From Roseococcus pinisoli (GTDB taxonomy: Bacteria > Pseudomonadota > Alphaproteobacteria > Acetobacterales > Acetobacteraceae), in contig NZ_JAHCDA010000001.1 of assembly GCF_018413645.1 (NCBI RefSeq), positions 1,054,001-1,118,000 of the forward strand: DNA of 64,000 nt, read 5' to 3'. A program made the translations under genes and the position numbers. Under the pieces are notes generated by a model. The model did not search any database and was not told where the DNA came from. It saw only the letters and a program-made list of their open reading frames with translations. Shown piece after piece: positions 16,054 to 23,903 of this stretch. Numbering within the stretch: the first letter of the stretch is position 1; each line of letters opens with the position of its first letter.

Positions 16054-17007
16054 CTATTGCGCGCGCACATCGGCGGCGCGGATGACGTCGAGCCACTTGG
16101 CCCGGTCCGCGGCGAGGCGCGTGGCGAGGGCGTCGGGCCCTTCGTAGAAAGGCGTGAAGCCGGCCTCGGTCAGCCGCCGGCGGAAGGCCTCGCTTCGCAT
16201 CGCGGTGCGGATCGCCTCGTCCCAGCGTGCGACGACGGCCTGCGGCGTGCCGCGCGGCAGGCAGAAGCCGAACCAGCCCGTGACCTCGAAGCCGGGCAGC
16301 GTGTCGGCGATGCGCGGCAGGTCGGGGAAGAGGGGGAAGCGCGAGGGATCGCCCTGGGCCAGCAGCCGCACCGAGCCATCCCGCACCTGGCCCGCGATGT
16401 CGCCGAGATTGGTCATCATGAAGTCGATGCGCCCGGCCATCAGGTCGACCACCGCAGGCGCTGCGCCGCGATAGGGCACGTGCTGCATGCTCACCTGCGC
16501 CAGGCGGTTCATGAGCTCGCCCGAGAGGTGCTGCGCGGAGCCGGGGCCCGGGCTGCCGAAAGTGACGGCACCCGGCCGCGCCCGCGCGGCGGCCAGGATA
16601 TCGGCCACGCTGCGATAGGGGCCGCTGGCCGCGACCACGAGGCCGTACGAGGAGAGAGTGACGTTCGAGATGGGCAGAAGCTCGGCGCCCGCATCGATGC
16701 TCGCGCCCGGAAGCTGCGCGGTGATGGCCATTGTGCTCATCGGGCACTGGAAGGCGGTGTAGCCGTCGGGCGCGCTGCGGGCGACGAACTCGGCGCCGAT
16801 CGCGCCGTTCACGCCGGGGCGGTTCTCGACCACGACGCGCTGGCCGAGCTCCCCGGAGATCGCCTCTGCGACCATCCGCGAGATGATGTCCGACGAGCCG
16901 CCCGCCGCCTGGCCCACGACGATGCGCGGGGGCCGGTCCGGAAACTCCGCCAGGGCCGGCGCGGCCGAAAGGACCATCGCCAGCAGCGTCAGCGCGAGGC
17001 GCTTCAT
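16054..17007 (-). CDS. Tripartite tricarboxylate transporter (Bug family) substrate-binding protein
   Basis: 317-residue periplasmic binding protein with a Sec signal peptide (MKRLALTLLAMVLSAAPALA). Family marks are IVVGQAAGGSSDIISRM, VVVENRPGVNGAIGAEFVA, HVPYRGAAPAVVDLMAG and DFMMTN. The frame is open far upstream in the antisense of the MFS gene, but only this ATG gives an export signal. It lies between an MFS transporter gene (upstream) and a TauD-type dioxygenase (downstream), all on the minus strand. No TctAB genes are near. The ligand is unknown, possibly the dioxygenase substrate. Confidence 0.9.
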   Translation of the reverse strand: MKRLALTLLAMVLSAAPALAEFPDRPPRIVVGQAAGGSSDIISRMVAEAISGELGQRVVVENRPGVNGAIGAEFVARSAPDGYTAFQCPMSTMAITAQLPGASIDAGAELLPISNVTLSSYGLVVAASGPYRSVADILAAARARPGAVTFGSPGPGSAQHLSGELMNRLAQVSMQHVPYRGAAPAVVDLMAGRIDFMMTNLGDIAGQVRDGSVRLLAQGDPSRFPLFPDLPRIADTLPGFEVTGWFGFCLPRGTPQAVVARWDEAIRTAMRSEAFRRRLTEAGFTPFYEGPDALATRLAADRAKWLDVIRAADVRAQ

Positions 17008-17066
17008 TCCGTTTCTCTCCTCCCAGGGAGATGTCATGAAATCGTCCCGGTTGCTGCGCTGCGATG

Positions 17067-18341
17067 TCAAGCCCGGCGTGCCATCCGTCGCTCGACGAGC
17101 AGCATGAGAAGCATCAGGAAGAGCCCCGTCCCGGCCATGAGGAGGATGGCAAACCGCGGCCCGTAGGCGTCCGACAGCGCGCCCACGGTCAGCACGCCGA
17201 GGGGGCTGGTGCCGATGCAGGTCGTGACCAGCCCGAGCACGCGGGAACGGCTCTCGATCGGCGCCTTGGTCATCACCACCGAGGTCTGCATCGCGGAGAA
17301 GCGCGCCGTGCCCAACCCGCCGAGCGCCAGCAGGCTCCAGGCGAGAAGGTAGGTCGGGCTGAAGGCCACGATCGTCATGAGCACGAGGAAGACCGTCGAT
17401 CCCAGGACCAGCGGCGCCGTGCCCGGCGGCGTGCGGCGGCCCAGCGTGATCCAGAGCCCGCCGACCAGCGCACCCAGCGGCTCGGCCGCGGCGAGCAGGC
17501 CGATGGCTGCCCCGGCGACGGAGAAGGCCTCGGCGCCGAAGGCCGGCAGGATCGCGCCGTAGCAGAAGGCGAAGATGTTCATGATCAGCGTGACGCCAAG
17601 CACCACGCGCAGCGGCGGCGAGGCGAGCGAGAGGCGCAGCGCCTCGCCGATGCCGGCCAGCGTGCCATGCCCGACCGGCCGCACGGCGTTGGGTGCAGGC
17701 GTCACACGCAGCACCATGAACATCGCCACTAGATGCAGCAGGCAGGCCAGGCCGACCGCGACGGGCAGGCCGGCCCACTGGAACAGCGCGCCGCCCAGCA
17801 ACGGGCCGATGGCGCGCGTCGTGCTGCCGGTCATGGTGTCGAGCGCGACGGCGGGGACGAGGTCCTCCGGCGGCGCCGCTTCCGCCGCCATGCGCCGGCG
17901 GGTCGACATCTCGCCCGCCCAGGCCAGGCCGGCGATCAGCCCCTGGACCATCAGGTGCCAGGGCGCGAGCACGCCCAGGACGGCCAGCAGCGTCACCGCG
18001 CCGGCGCCGAAGGCCGAGCTCAGCTGCAGCCAGATGAGCAGCCGCCGCCGGTCGAAGCGCTCGGCCAGCACGCCGGCCAGGGCGCCCAGCAGCAGCATGG
18101 GCAGGGCGCGCATCATGGCCACGGCGGCGACGGCGAGGGCGGATTGGGTGGCCTCGAAGGTCCAGAGCGAGGCGGCCAGCATCTCCAGCCACCGCATGGC
18201 ATTGGCGATGCCGCCGAGCACCCAGAGGCGGCGGTAATCCGGCGTGCGGAGGAGGCGGCCGACGGCCCCGCCCTGCTTCGCGCCGGCCCGCGAGGCCGCC
18301 CTGGCGGCGCCGGTCGAACTCATCTGTTCGTTTCCACCCAT
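17067..18341 (-). CDS. MFS transporter (EntS/MFS_3-like)
   Basis: Twelve-helix major facilitator, 424 residues. The loop 2-3 motif is recognisable as GALAGVLAERFDRRRLL, and the mirrored second-half motif as LVGGLWITLGRR. The N-terminal 30 residues are hydrophilic; ATG 18341 and ATG 18323 are both possible. Family members with this layout export siderophores, drugs or small metabolites. It begins a minus-strand run with a Bug binding protein and a dioxygenase, and is divergent from the cysteine-peptidase-like gene. Substrate unknown. Confidence 0.85.
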   Translation of the reverse strand: MGGNEQMSSTGAARAASRAGAKQGGAVGRLLRTPDYRRLWVLGGIANAMRWLEMLAASLWTFEATQSALAVAAVAMMRALPMLLLGALAGVLAERFDRRRLLIWLQLSSAFGAGAVTLLAVLGVLAPWHLMVQGLIAGLAWAGEMSTRRRMAAEAAPPEDLVPAVALDTMTGSTTRAIGPLLGGALFQWAGLPVAVGLACLLHLVAMFMVLRVTPAPNAVRPVGHGTLAGIGEALRLSLASPPLRVVLGVTLIMNIFAFCYGAILPAFGAEAFSVAGAAIGLLAAAEPLGALVGGLWITLGRRTPPGTAPLVLGSTVFLVLMTIVAFSPTYLLAWSLLALGGLGTARFSAMQTSVVMTKAPIESRSRVLGLVTTCIGTSPLGVLTVGALSDAYGPRFAILLMAGTGLFLMLLMLLVERRMARRA

Positions 18342-18500
18342 CGTCCCGGGCGATCGTGGACCGGAAGTGACGGCGCGGCCAGATCACGCCGGGTCATCAT
18401 CCGACCGGGCGCCCCGTCGGCGGCGCATGTAAAGGAATGTTGACCGCGGGACCGGCATCTGGTTTCCCTCCCTCCGGGCGGCCATTCGAGGGAGAAGGCG

Positions 18501-19130
18501 GTGTCCTGGCACATCAGCCTGACGCGCTTCGCGAGCGCACACATCGTCAAGAAGCAGGATGCCGTGAACTCCTGCGGCATCGCCTGCATCCTCATGGTCA
18601 ACTTCAAGATCAAGAAGGGGCTGATGTTCGCCGGCCTTTCGGCGGGCAGCGCCGTTTCCGCCGTGCCGGTGCCCGGCGCCACCTTTGCCGGCGCCACCCT
18701 CTCGAACGCCGCGATCGCGATGGCGGTGAAAACGGAGCCGGAGGTCTACAGGATCTACGGCGACGTCGTCGGCACGGTATATGACGGCACCGCCTACACG
18801 GACGCGAAGAAGCATCCCGAGGTGCTGAGGCGCCTCGGCCTCGGCAACTGGGAGTGCTTCTGGGCCGGGTCGGACGGCATCGGCGCGGCCATCAAGGCGC
18901 AGGCCAAGGCCGGCGCGCCCTGCATCGTGCATGTGAAGTGGAAGGCTGGCGGCGCGCATTTCGTCTGCATCGACGACGTCCACAGCCCCTTCGGCAGCCC
19001 CTATGCCTGCGTGAATGACCCCGCGAGCGGCGAGGTGGTGGTGACCGAGCTGACCAGCAGCCCGATCAACTACCTGGACAATGCCGGCGTCTTCTCCGGC
19101 TGGATCGTGCGGCGCGTCTCCGCTCCCTGA
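18501..19130 (+). CDS. Papain/C39-like cysteine peptidase domain protein
   Basis: 209 residues from GTG (GAGGGAGAAGG lies just upstream). The segment KKQDAVNSCGIACILM has the Q-x5-C layout of papain-like enzymes: Q19 (oxyanion) and C25 (nucleophile). GGAHFVCIDDV gives H153 and CVNDPASGEV gives N172/D173, completing a Cys-His-Asn/Asp triad of C39 or AvrRpt2-like type. A Gly/Ala-rich hydrophobic stretch (about 41-76) is inserted after the active-site helix. No signal peptide is obvious. No bacteriocin, ABC exporter or effector-secretion gene is adjacent, so the target is unknown. A hairpin follows the stop. Confidence 0.7.
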   Translation: MSWHISLTRFASAHIVKKQDAVNSCGIACILMVNFKIKKGLMFAGLSAGSAVSAVPVPGATFAGATLSNAAIAMAVKTEPEVYRIYGDVVGTVYDGTAYTDAKKHPEVLRRLGLGNWECFWAGSDGIGAAIKAQAKAGAPCIVHVKWKAGGAHFVCIDDVHSPFGSPYACVNDPASGEVVVTELTSSPINYLDNAGVFSGWIVRRVSAP

Positions 19131-19133
19131 CAG

Positions 19134-19154
19134 GGGGCCTCTGACAAAGGCCCC
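19134..19154 (+). terminator. Hairpin after the cysteine-peptidase-like gene
   Basis: GGGGCCT (19134-19140) pairs with AGGCCCC (19148-19154) around a 7-base loop, 4 bases after the stop. No T-run follows. It overlaps three near-copies of a TGACA-based 14-15-base unit (19127-19168). Confidence 0.45.
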
Positions 19155-19189
19155 ATGACAAAGGCGGGCAGGCTTCCCACCTTCGCCCG

Positions 19190-19411
19190 ATGTCCAAGCA
19201 TGATCGCCCCTGCATCAAGGTCTGCCGCTATGACGATGACAGCGGCTGGTGCCTGGGCTGCGGCATGAGCGTGCGCGAGAAGAAGAGCTGGAAGCGGGTG
19301 GAGGGCTACCGCGCGGCGATCCTGGAATCCCTGCCCGCGCGGCTGGCGGCCCTGGCAGCCGAGGGTTTCGTGACGGGGCCCAAGGCCGACGGCAAGCGCC
19401 GGCGCGACTAG
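19190..19411 (+). CDS. DUF1289 domain-containing protein
   Basis: 73-residue cysteine-motif protein. C8, C12, C21 and C24 form CxxxC...CxxC (PCIKVC, WCLGCG), the DUF1289 hallmark thought to bind zinc or iron-sulfur. The following lysine-rich helix (REKKSWKRV) is also typical. Function is unknown; some family members are annotated as Fe-S proteins without experiment. It stands alone between the peptidase-like gene and a convergent AraC regulator whose stop lies 3 bases away. Confidence 0.85.
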   Translation: MSKHDRPCIKVCRYDDDSGWCLGCGMSVREKKSWKRVEGYRAAILESLPARLAALAAEGFVTGPKADGKRRRD

Positions 19412-19414
19412 AAG

Positions 19415-20440
19415 TCAGGCTGCCTCCGGCCCCTCGCCGTTCCGCAGGAGGTCGCGCAGCGGCCGGCCGCCGGACCAGTCCTCCGTCAGTGCCGCATGGC
19501 TTTCGCCCGCCAGGGCCGCGATGCGGATTTCGCGGGGGCTCACGCCGAATTCGCGACGGAACGCCCGGCTGAACTGCGAGGCATCCTCGAAGCCCAGCCC
19601 GGCCGCGATCTCGCCGATGGTGCCGGGCCGCGTCGCGTCCAGAAGGCGGTCGCGGCAGGCCTCCAGCCGCAGCCGGCGGATATAGTGCTCCACGCCGCCC
19701 TCGCCCTGCATGAGGCGATAGAGCTGCGTGCGCGAGATATCGAGCGCGCCGCAGAGCATCGCGGCGTTGAGCTCCGGGGATTCGATGTTCCGCCGGATGA
19801 GGTGGCGGATCTTCTGCAGCCGCGTCGCGTCGATCTGGCCGGTCGCGATCACCATCCGGTCCGCCGTGGGCACGACGCAGGCGCCGACCATCGCCCGCAC
19901 CGCGGACGTGACCCGGGGCAGGTCTTCCGGCGCGAGGCGCGGCAGCTCCCGCGCCAGATTGCGCATGAAATCGCCGAGCAGCTTGCCGAGGCCCGCCGTC
20001 AGCACCGTGTTGCGCGCGGCGTCGAGCTGGGGGGCGATATCCGCGAAGGCGTCGCGAGGGAGGTAGAGATGCAGGCGCTCATCCGCGACGCGCTCGCTCG
20101 CCAGGCTGTCGCCGAGGGAGACGATGAAGGGCGTCTGCGCCGGGATCAGCAGGGAGTCGCCCGGCGTGCGAACCCCGGTGTCGTGCTTCCCGACGGCGAT
20201 CACCCAGTGGTCCACCGGGTTGCGCCGGACCGTGGCGGCGGTCCGGACGGCGCAGAGCCCCGGTGCCGAGACGTGGCCGAAGCCCAGCTCGCCGAGCGCC
20301 CAGTGGCGGCTCTCCGCCGGAAAGCCGTCCTTGGCATCGAAGGGGCGCTCGACCTCGAAGACCGAGTCGAACCAGCTCCGCCAGGCACCCAGCTGGTGGG
20401 CTGGCGGCAGGCTATGGGTGGAGACGACCTCGGGGATCAT
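19415..20440 (-). CDS. AraC family transcriptional regulator
   Basis: 341 residues: an N-terminal AraC-binding-like ligand domain (about 1-190) and a C-terminal double helix-turn-helix (about 225-320) with LDISRTQLYRLM and the family phrase GFEDASQFSRAFRREFGVSPRE. It resembles the FeaR/AraC_binding_2 type that senses small molecules. It is divergent from the uronate-dehydrogenase-like gene across about 190 bases that contain an AT-rich stretch and a palindrome, so control of that gene and of itself is the natural inference. Confidence 0.88.
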   Translation of the reverse strand: MIPEVVSTHSLPPAHQLGAWRSWFDSVFEVERPFDAKDGFPAESRHWALGELGFGHVSAPGLCAVRTAATVRRNPVDHWVIAVGKHDTGVRTPGDSLLIPAQTPFIVSLGDSLASERVADERLHLYLPRDAFADIAPQLDAARNTVLTAGLGKLLGDFMRNLARELPRLAPEDLPRVTSAVRAMVGACVVPTADRMVIATGQIDATRLQKIRHLIRRNIESPELNAAMLCGALDISRTQLYRLMQGEGGVEHYIRRLRLEACRDRLLDATRPGTIGEIAAGLGFEDASQFSRAFRREFGVSPREIRIAALAGESHAALTEDWSGGRPLRDLLRNGEGPEAA

Positions 20441-20489
20441 GACGTTCCAGTCGGAATGGGCCGATCGAGAACATTCCTATGGTGTAAAC

Positions 20490-20501
20490 GGTAACGTTGC
20501 C
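20490..20501. promoter_or_regulatory. Candidate operator GGTAACGTTGCC in divergent promoter region
   Basis: A 12-base near-palindrome with core AACGTT and flanking GG/CC, in the AT-rich part between the AraC gene and the uronate-dehydrogenase-like gene. It resembles binding sites of LacI- or GntR-type sugar-acid regulators more than AraC direct repeats. Confidence 0.35.
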
Positions 20502-20634
20502 AACCTGAAACTGCTTCGGTCGACTGTCGCTTGACGGGACCGGGCGCGAGAACCCCGCCGGGATGGACCCGGAGCCTGGGGCCGATGATGATGAGCCCCT
20601 CCCGACGCATCCCCTCCAGGAGACCGGAATCCAC

Positions 20635-21477
20635 ATGACCGCCCCGCAAAAGCCCGTCCTGCTGACCGGCGCCTCCGGCAATCTCGGCCGTCACCTCGCG
20701 CGCAGCCTCGGTGCGCTCGGCTGGAAGCTGCGCCTCACCGACATCGTGCCCTTCCCCGACCCCCTGCCCGAGGGCGCGAGCTTCGTGAAGGCCGATCTCA
20801 ACGAGGGGCTGGCGATCGCGCGGCTGGCGGAAGGCTGCGGCGCCATCCTGCATTTCGGCGGCGTCTCGGTGGAGCGGCCCTTCGAGGAGGTGCTCGGCCC
20901 CAACCTGCGCGGCCTCTACCACATCTACGAGGCGGCGCGGCGCGAGGGCGCGCGCGTGATCTTCGCCAGCTCCAACCACTCCATCGGCTTCCACGAGCGG
21001 CCGGAGGGCAATCAGGCGAAGCTGGACTTCGACGACGACTTCCGGCCGGACGGCTATTACGGCCTCGCCAAGGCCTATGGCGAGCTCATGGGCCGGATGT
21101 ACTGGGACAAGCACGGTGTCGAGAACGTGAACCTGCGCATTGGCTCCTGCTTCCCGCAGCCGATCGACCGGCGGATGCTCTCCACCTGGCTTTCCTTCGG
21201 GGACCTCGCGCGCCTCGCCGAGCGCTGCGTGCTGGCGGAGCGCACTGGCCATGCGGTGATCTGGGCCTGCTCGAACAACCCCGCTTCCTATTGGGGCCGC
21301 GACCATCGCGAGCGCATCGGCTGGGCGCCGCAGGACAGCGCGGAGCCCTTCCGCGCCGAGGTGGGGCACATCACGGCCGATCCGGTGACGGAGCGATACC
21401 AGGGCGGCGGCTATCCCGCGATGGAGTATTCGCGGAAGACGCCCTCGCCGCGGGACGCCTTCTCGCTCGACGAGTAG
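20635..21477 (+). CDS. NAD-dependent epimerase/dehydratase family protein, uronate dehydrogenase-like
   Basis: Short-chain extended dehydrogenase, about 280 residues. The nucleotide-binding TGASGNLG is near the N-terminus, ASSNHSIGF carries the Ser of the catalytic triad, and YYGLAKAYGE gives YxxxK. The later RIGSCFPQP and RRMLSTWLSFGDL closely follow my memory of Agrobacterium uronate dehydrogenase (Udh), which oxidises galacturonate or glucuronate to the lactone. CAGGAG precedes ATG 20635; the open frame upstream of it is unrelated. Divergent from an AraC regulator. No other uronate-pathway gene is next to it, so the exact sugar is uncertain. Confidence 0.83.
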   Translation: MTAPQKPVLLTGASGNLGRHLARSLGALGWKLRLTDIVPFPDPLPEGASFVKADLNEGLAIARLAEGCGAILHFGGVSVERPFEEVLGPNLRGLYHIYEAARREGARVIFASSNHSIGFHERPEGNQAKLDFDDDFRPDGYYGLAKAYGELMGRMYWDKHGVENVNLRIGSCFPQPIDRRMLSTWLSFGDLARLAERCVLAERTGHAVIWACSNNPASYWGRDHRERIGWAPQDSAEPFRAEVGHITADPVTERYQGGGYPAMEYSRKTPSPRDAFSLDE

Positions 21478-21493
21478 AAGGCCGGGGCCGGCT

Positions 21494-21817
21494 TCAGGCC
21501 GGCTCCCAGCCCGCCGTGCGCATGCAGCGCAGGATGAGGTTGTGCCGGCCCGCATCGATGGCGCTCATCATCGCGGGCGCGTAGCCGGACATCTCCGCGG
21601 CCGGGGTGATGGTCCGCTGCGCGCGGTCATTGGCCCATTGATTCGCCTCCGTCACGCAGCCGTCCCGCGCCTGGGCGAGCTGCGCGTCGTTGCGCCCGGT
21701 GCCGGTGAAATCCTTCCAGGCGAGGGGCAGGCCCGGCTCGAGGCCGGGGCCGGGCGGCGGCATGGGCGCGCAGGCGGCCAGGGCCGCAGCCAGGACCAGG
21801 CTGGTTACAATCCTCAT
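21494..21817 (-). CDS. Small hypothetical lipoprotein
   Basis: 107 residues. The signal MRIVTSLVLAAALAAC ends in a lipobox with Cys16, followed by a Pro/Gly-rich linker (PMPPPGPGLEPG). The mature domain contains ARDGC...NQWANDRAQR and ends with RCMRTAGWEPA, two cysteines that could pair. The open frame upstream overlaps panB's far end in another frame and is not coding. It converges with the uronate-dehydrogenase-like gene. Same overall plan as the lipoprotein at 14327-14611. Function unknown. Confidence 0.7.
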   Translation of the reverse strand: MRIVTSLVLAAALAACAPMPPPGPGLEPGLPLAWKDFTGTGRNDAQLAQARDGCVTEANQWANDRAQRTITPAAEMSGYAPAMMSAIDAGRHNLILRCMRTAGWEPA

Positions 21818-21947
21818 GGGTCGTCCCTTCTTTCCGATGAGCCGACAGGCGGAACGCCGCCGGCCTCTCGCGGTTGGCGCGGGCTGGCCAACCCCTCCGG
21901 GGAGTATAGGCCCCCGGAGCCCGGATAGGCGACCGGAGGGGCCGCCC

Positions 21948-22772
21948 TCAGCGCGCTTTCGGGATGAAGCAATGCTCCGGCGCCGGGAAGCGGCGGGCCC
22001 GGACGTCCTGCGCGTATTCGGCCGCAGCGGCCGAGATCTGCTCGCCGAGATTGGCGTAGCGGCGGACGAAGCGGGGCGTGAAGTCGCTGAACAGGCCGAA
22101 CACGTCGTCGGAGACCAGGACCTGGCCGTCGCAGGCGGGCGAGGCGCCGATGCCGATGGTCGGCACCGCAAGCTCGGCGGTGATGGCGGCCGCGACCGGC
22201 TCCATCACGCCCTCCAGCACGACGGCAAAGGCGCCGGCCTCGGCCATGGCCTGGGCATCCGCGGTGACCTTGCGGGCATCCTCCTCGGTCCGGCCCGTGG
22301 CCTTGAAGCCGCCAGCGACGTTGACCGCCTGCGGCATGAGGCCGACATGCGCGCAGACCGGAATGCCGCGCTGCGTGAGGAAGCGCGCCGTCTCGGCCAT
22401 TTCCTCGCCGCCCTCGAGCTTCACGCCGGCGCAGCCCGTCTCGGCCATGATGCGCGCGGCGCTCTGGAAGGCCTGGACCGGGCTCTCCTGATAGCTGCCG
22501 AACGGAAGGTCCACGATGACGCAGGAGCGCTCGGCGCCGCGCACCACGGCCGCGCCATGGGCGATCATCATGTCCAGCGTGACCGAGAGCGTGCTTTCGA
22601 AGCCGTAGATCACCATGCCCAGCGAATCCCCCACCAGGAGGAGGTCGCAATGCGGATCGAGCAGCCGGGCCATCTGCGTGGTATAGGCGGTGAGGCTCAC
22701 GATGGGCTCGCCGCCCTTGCGGGCGCGGATCTGCGGAGTGCTGATGCGCTTCGCGCGAGTCACTATACTCAC
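21948..22772 (-). CDS. panB: 3-methyl-2-oxobutanoate hydroxymethyltransferase
   Basis: First enzyme of pantothenate synthesis: transfers a hydroxymethyl from methylenetetrahydrofolate to 2-oxoisovalerate, giving ketopantoate. About 274 residues. Family marks are [14 protein letters not shown], the metal-site region [23 protein letters not shown] and AVVLEGV with the catalytic Glu, then [21 protein letters not shown] lies 7 bases before GTG 22772 but only 1 base before ATG 22778, so I prefer GTG; ATG 22778 adds two residues. panC is not in the window. It lies downstream of the ornithine-cyclodeaminase-family gene, separated by a hairpin. Confidence 0.94.
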   Translation of the reverse strand: MSIVTRAKRISTPQIRARKGGEPIVSLTAYTTQMARLLDPHCDLLLVGDSLGMVIYGFESTLSVTLDMMIAHGAAVVRGAERSCVIVDLPFGSYQESPVQAFQSAARIMAETGCAGVKLEGGEEMAETARFLTQRGIPVCAHVGLMPQAVNVAGGFKATGRTEEDARKVTADAQAMAEAGAFAVVLEGVMEPVAAAITAELAVPTIGIGASPACDGQVLVSDDVFGLFSDFTPRFVRRYANLGEQISAAAAEYAQDVRARRFPAPEHCFIPKAR

Positions 22773-22823
22773 TAGCATTCCTCCGAATTTGGGAGGTGCT
22801 GTCGGCCGCCTGGGCCGCAATGT

Positions 22824-22852
22824 AAAGGGGCGAGGGCGGATTCCACCCCTTT
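22824..22852 (-). terminator. Hairpin between ornithine-cyclodeaminase-family gene and panB
   Basis: AAAGGGG (22824-22830) pairs with CCCCTTT (22846-22852) around a 15-base loop, 20 bases past the stop of the minus-strand upstream gene. The minus-strand 3' side ends CCCCTTTACATT, a short T-run. Confidence 0.5.
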
Positions 22853-22872
22853 GGTCGCAGCGGCGCGCGCGC

Positions 22873-23784
22873 TCAGCCGCGGGTGGCGAGGATAGCCGCG
22901 GCCAGGTCCTCGCCCGCCCAGCCCACCGACTTGAACAGCGTGATCTGCTCGGCGCTGGTGCGGCCGGGATGGAGCCCCTTGCACAGTTCCGACAGCTCCG
23001 CCGCGATATCCGTCGCGGCGATATGCCCCTCGGCGATGGCCTGGACCACGTCGCCCGCCTCGGCGAGGCCGCCGATGCGCGTGTCCACCACGCAGAGCGA
23101 GCGCGTCAGCGTCTCGCCGTCCGTCTCGCGCATGTCGGCGCGGAAGGCGCCGACGAGATCCAGATGCGTGCCGGGGGAAAGGGTGGCCCCGCGGATGAGC
23201 GGCTCCCGCGAGAGGGTGGCCGCGCTCACGATGTCGAAGCCGGCCGGGTTGGGCGTCGGTGCGGCCCGGGCCGGCAGGCCCCGCGCCGCCAGCCGTGCCG
23301 CCAGGGCGCCCGACTTCGCCGGGTCCCGCGACCAGATGGCGATCTCTTCGATCGGGAAGCCGGCGGCATAGGCATCGGCCAGCGCGGCCGCGACCTTGCC
23401 CGCGCCCAGGACGAGCAGCCGCTTCGAATCCGGCCGCGCGAGGTAGCGGGCCGCGAGCAGCGAGGCCGCGGCCGTCCGCCGGTCGGTGAGCTCGCCGCCG
23501 TCCAGCAGCGCGATCGGCACGCCGGTCACCGCATCGGAGAGCAGGTAGGCGGCATTCACCGAGGCCTCCCCGCGCGCGGTGTTGCCCGGCGCCACATGGA
23601 CGATCTTCACGCCCGAATGGGTCTCGTTGACGGCCGGCATCAGCAGCAGCGTGCCGTCGGCCGGCAGGGGATGGCGGTGGCGCAGCGGTGCCTGGCACCC
23701 CGCGACGAACATGGCGCGCAATGCCTCGACCAGGGCAGGCCAGGGCAGGCGGGCCGCGATTTCTGCCTTATCGAGTTGCAGCAT
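22873..23784 (-). CDS. Ornithine cyclodeaminase/mu-crystallin family protein
   Basis: NAD(P)-dependent enzyme of 303 residues with the family fold: N-terminal lobe with RHRHPLP and the substrate Lys region ([13 protein letters not shown]), [17 protein letters not shown], then the Rossmann motif [18 protein letters not shown]. Relatives are ornithine cyclodeaminase, alanine dehydrogenase, ketimine reductases and pyrroline-2-carboxylate reductases; sequence alone does not separate them. It is divergent from aapJQMP across about 120 bases, which suggests that it processes an amino acid or imino acid brought in by that importer. Confidence 0.87.
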   Translation of the reverse strand: MLQLDKAEIAARLPWPALVEALRAMFVAGCQAPLRHRHPLPADGTLLLMPAVNETHSGVKIVHVAPGNTARGEASVNAAYLLSDAVTGVPIALLDGGELTDRRTAAASLLAARYLARPDSKRLLVLGAGKVAAALADAYAAGFPIEEIAIWSRDPAKSGALAARLAARGLPARAAPTPNPAGFDIVSAATLSREPLIRGATLSPGTHLDLVGAFRADMRETDGETLTRSLCVVDTRIGGLAEAGDVVQAIAEGHIAATDIAAELSELCKGLHPGRTSAEQITLFKSVGWAGEDLAAAILATRG

Positions 23785-23807
23785 GGGGTTCCGTTGGCGG
23801 TTGGCCA

Positions 23808-23826
23808 GATCATTGTGCGATTGATC
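23808..23826. promoter_or_regulatory. Inverted repeat in the divergent promoter of aapJ and the cyclodeaminase-family gene
   Basis: GATCA (23808-23812) and TGATC (23822-23826) flank ATTGTGCGAT. The core CATTGTGCGAT matches CATTGTGCAAT of the palindrome at 74-88 at ten of eleven positions, so one regulator type could act at both transporter loci. Confidence 0.4.
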
Positions 23827-23903
23827 GGCGCGGCTTCCTAGGTCAGCATCTCGGCGTTAACCGAGGCTGCGCCGCGGCGCTAACGAGAAATGGGGAGAAC
23901 CGG

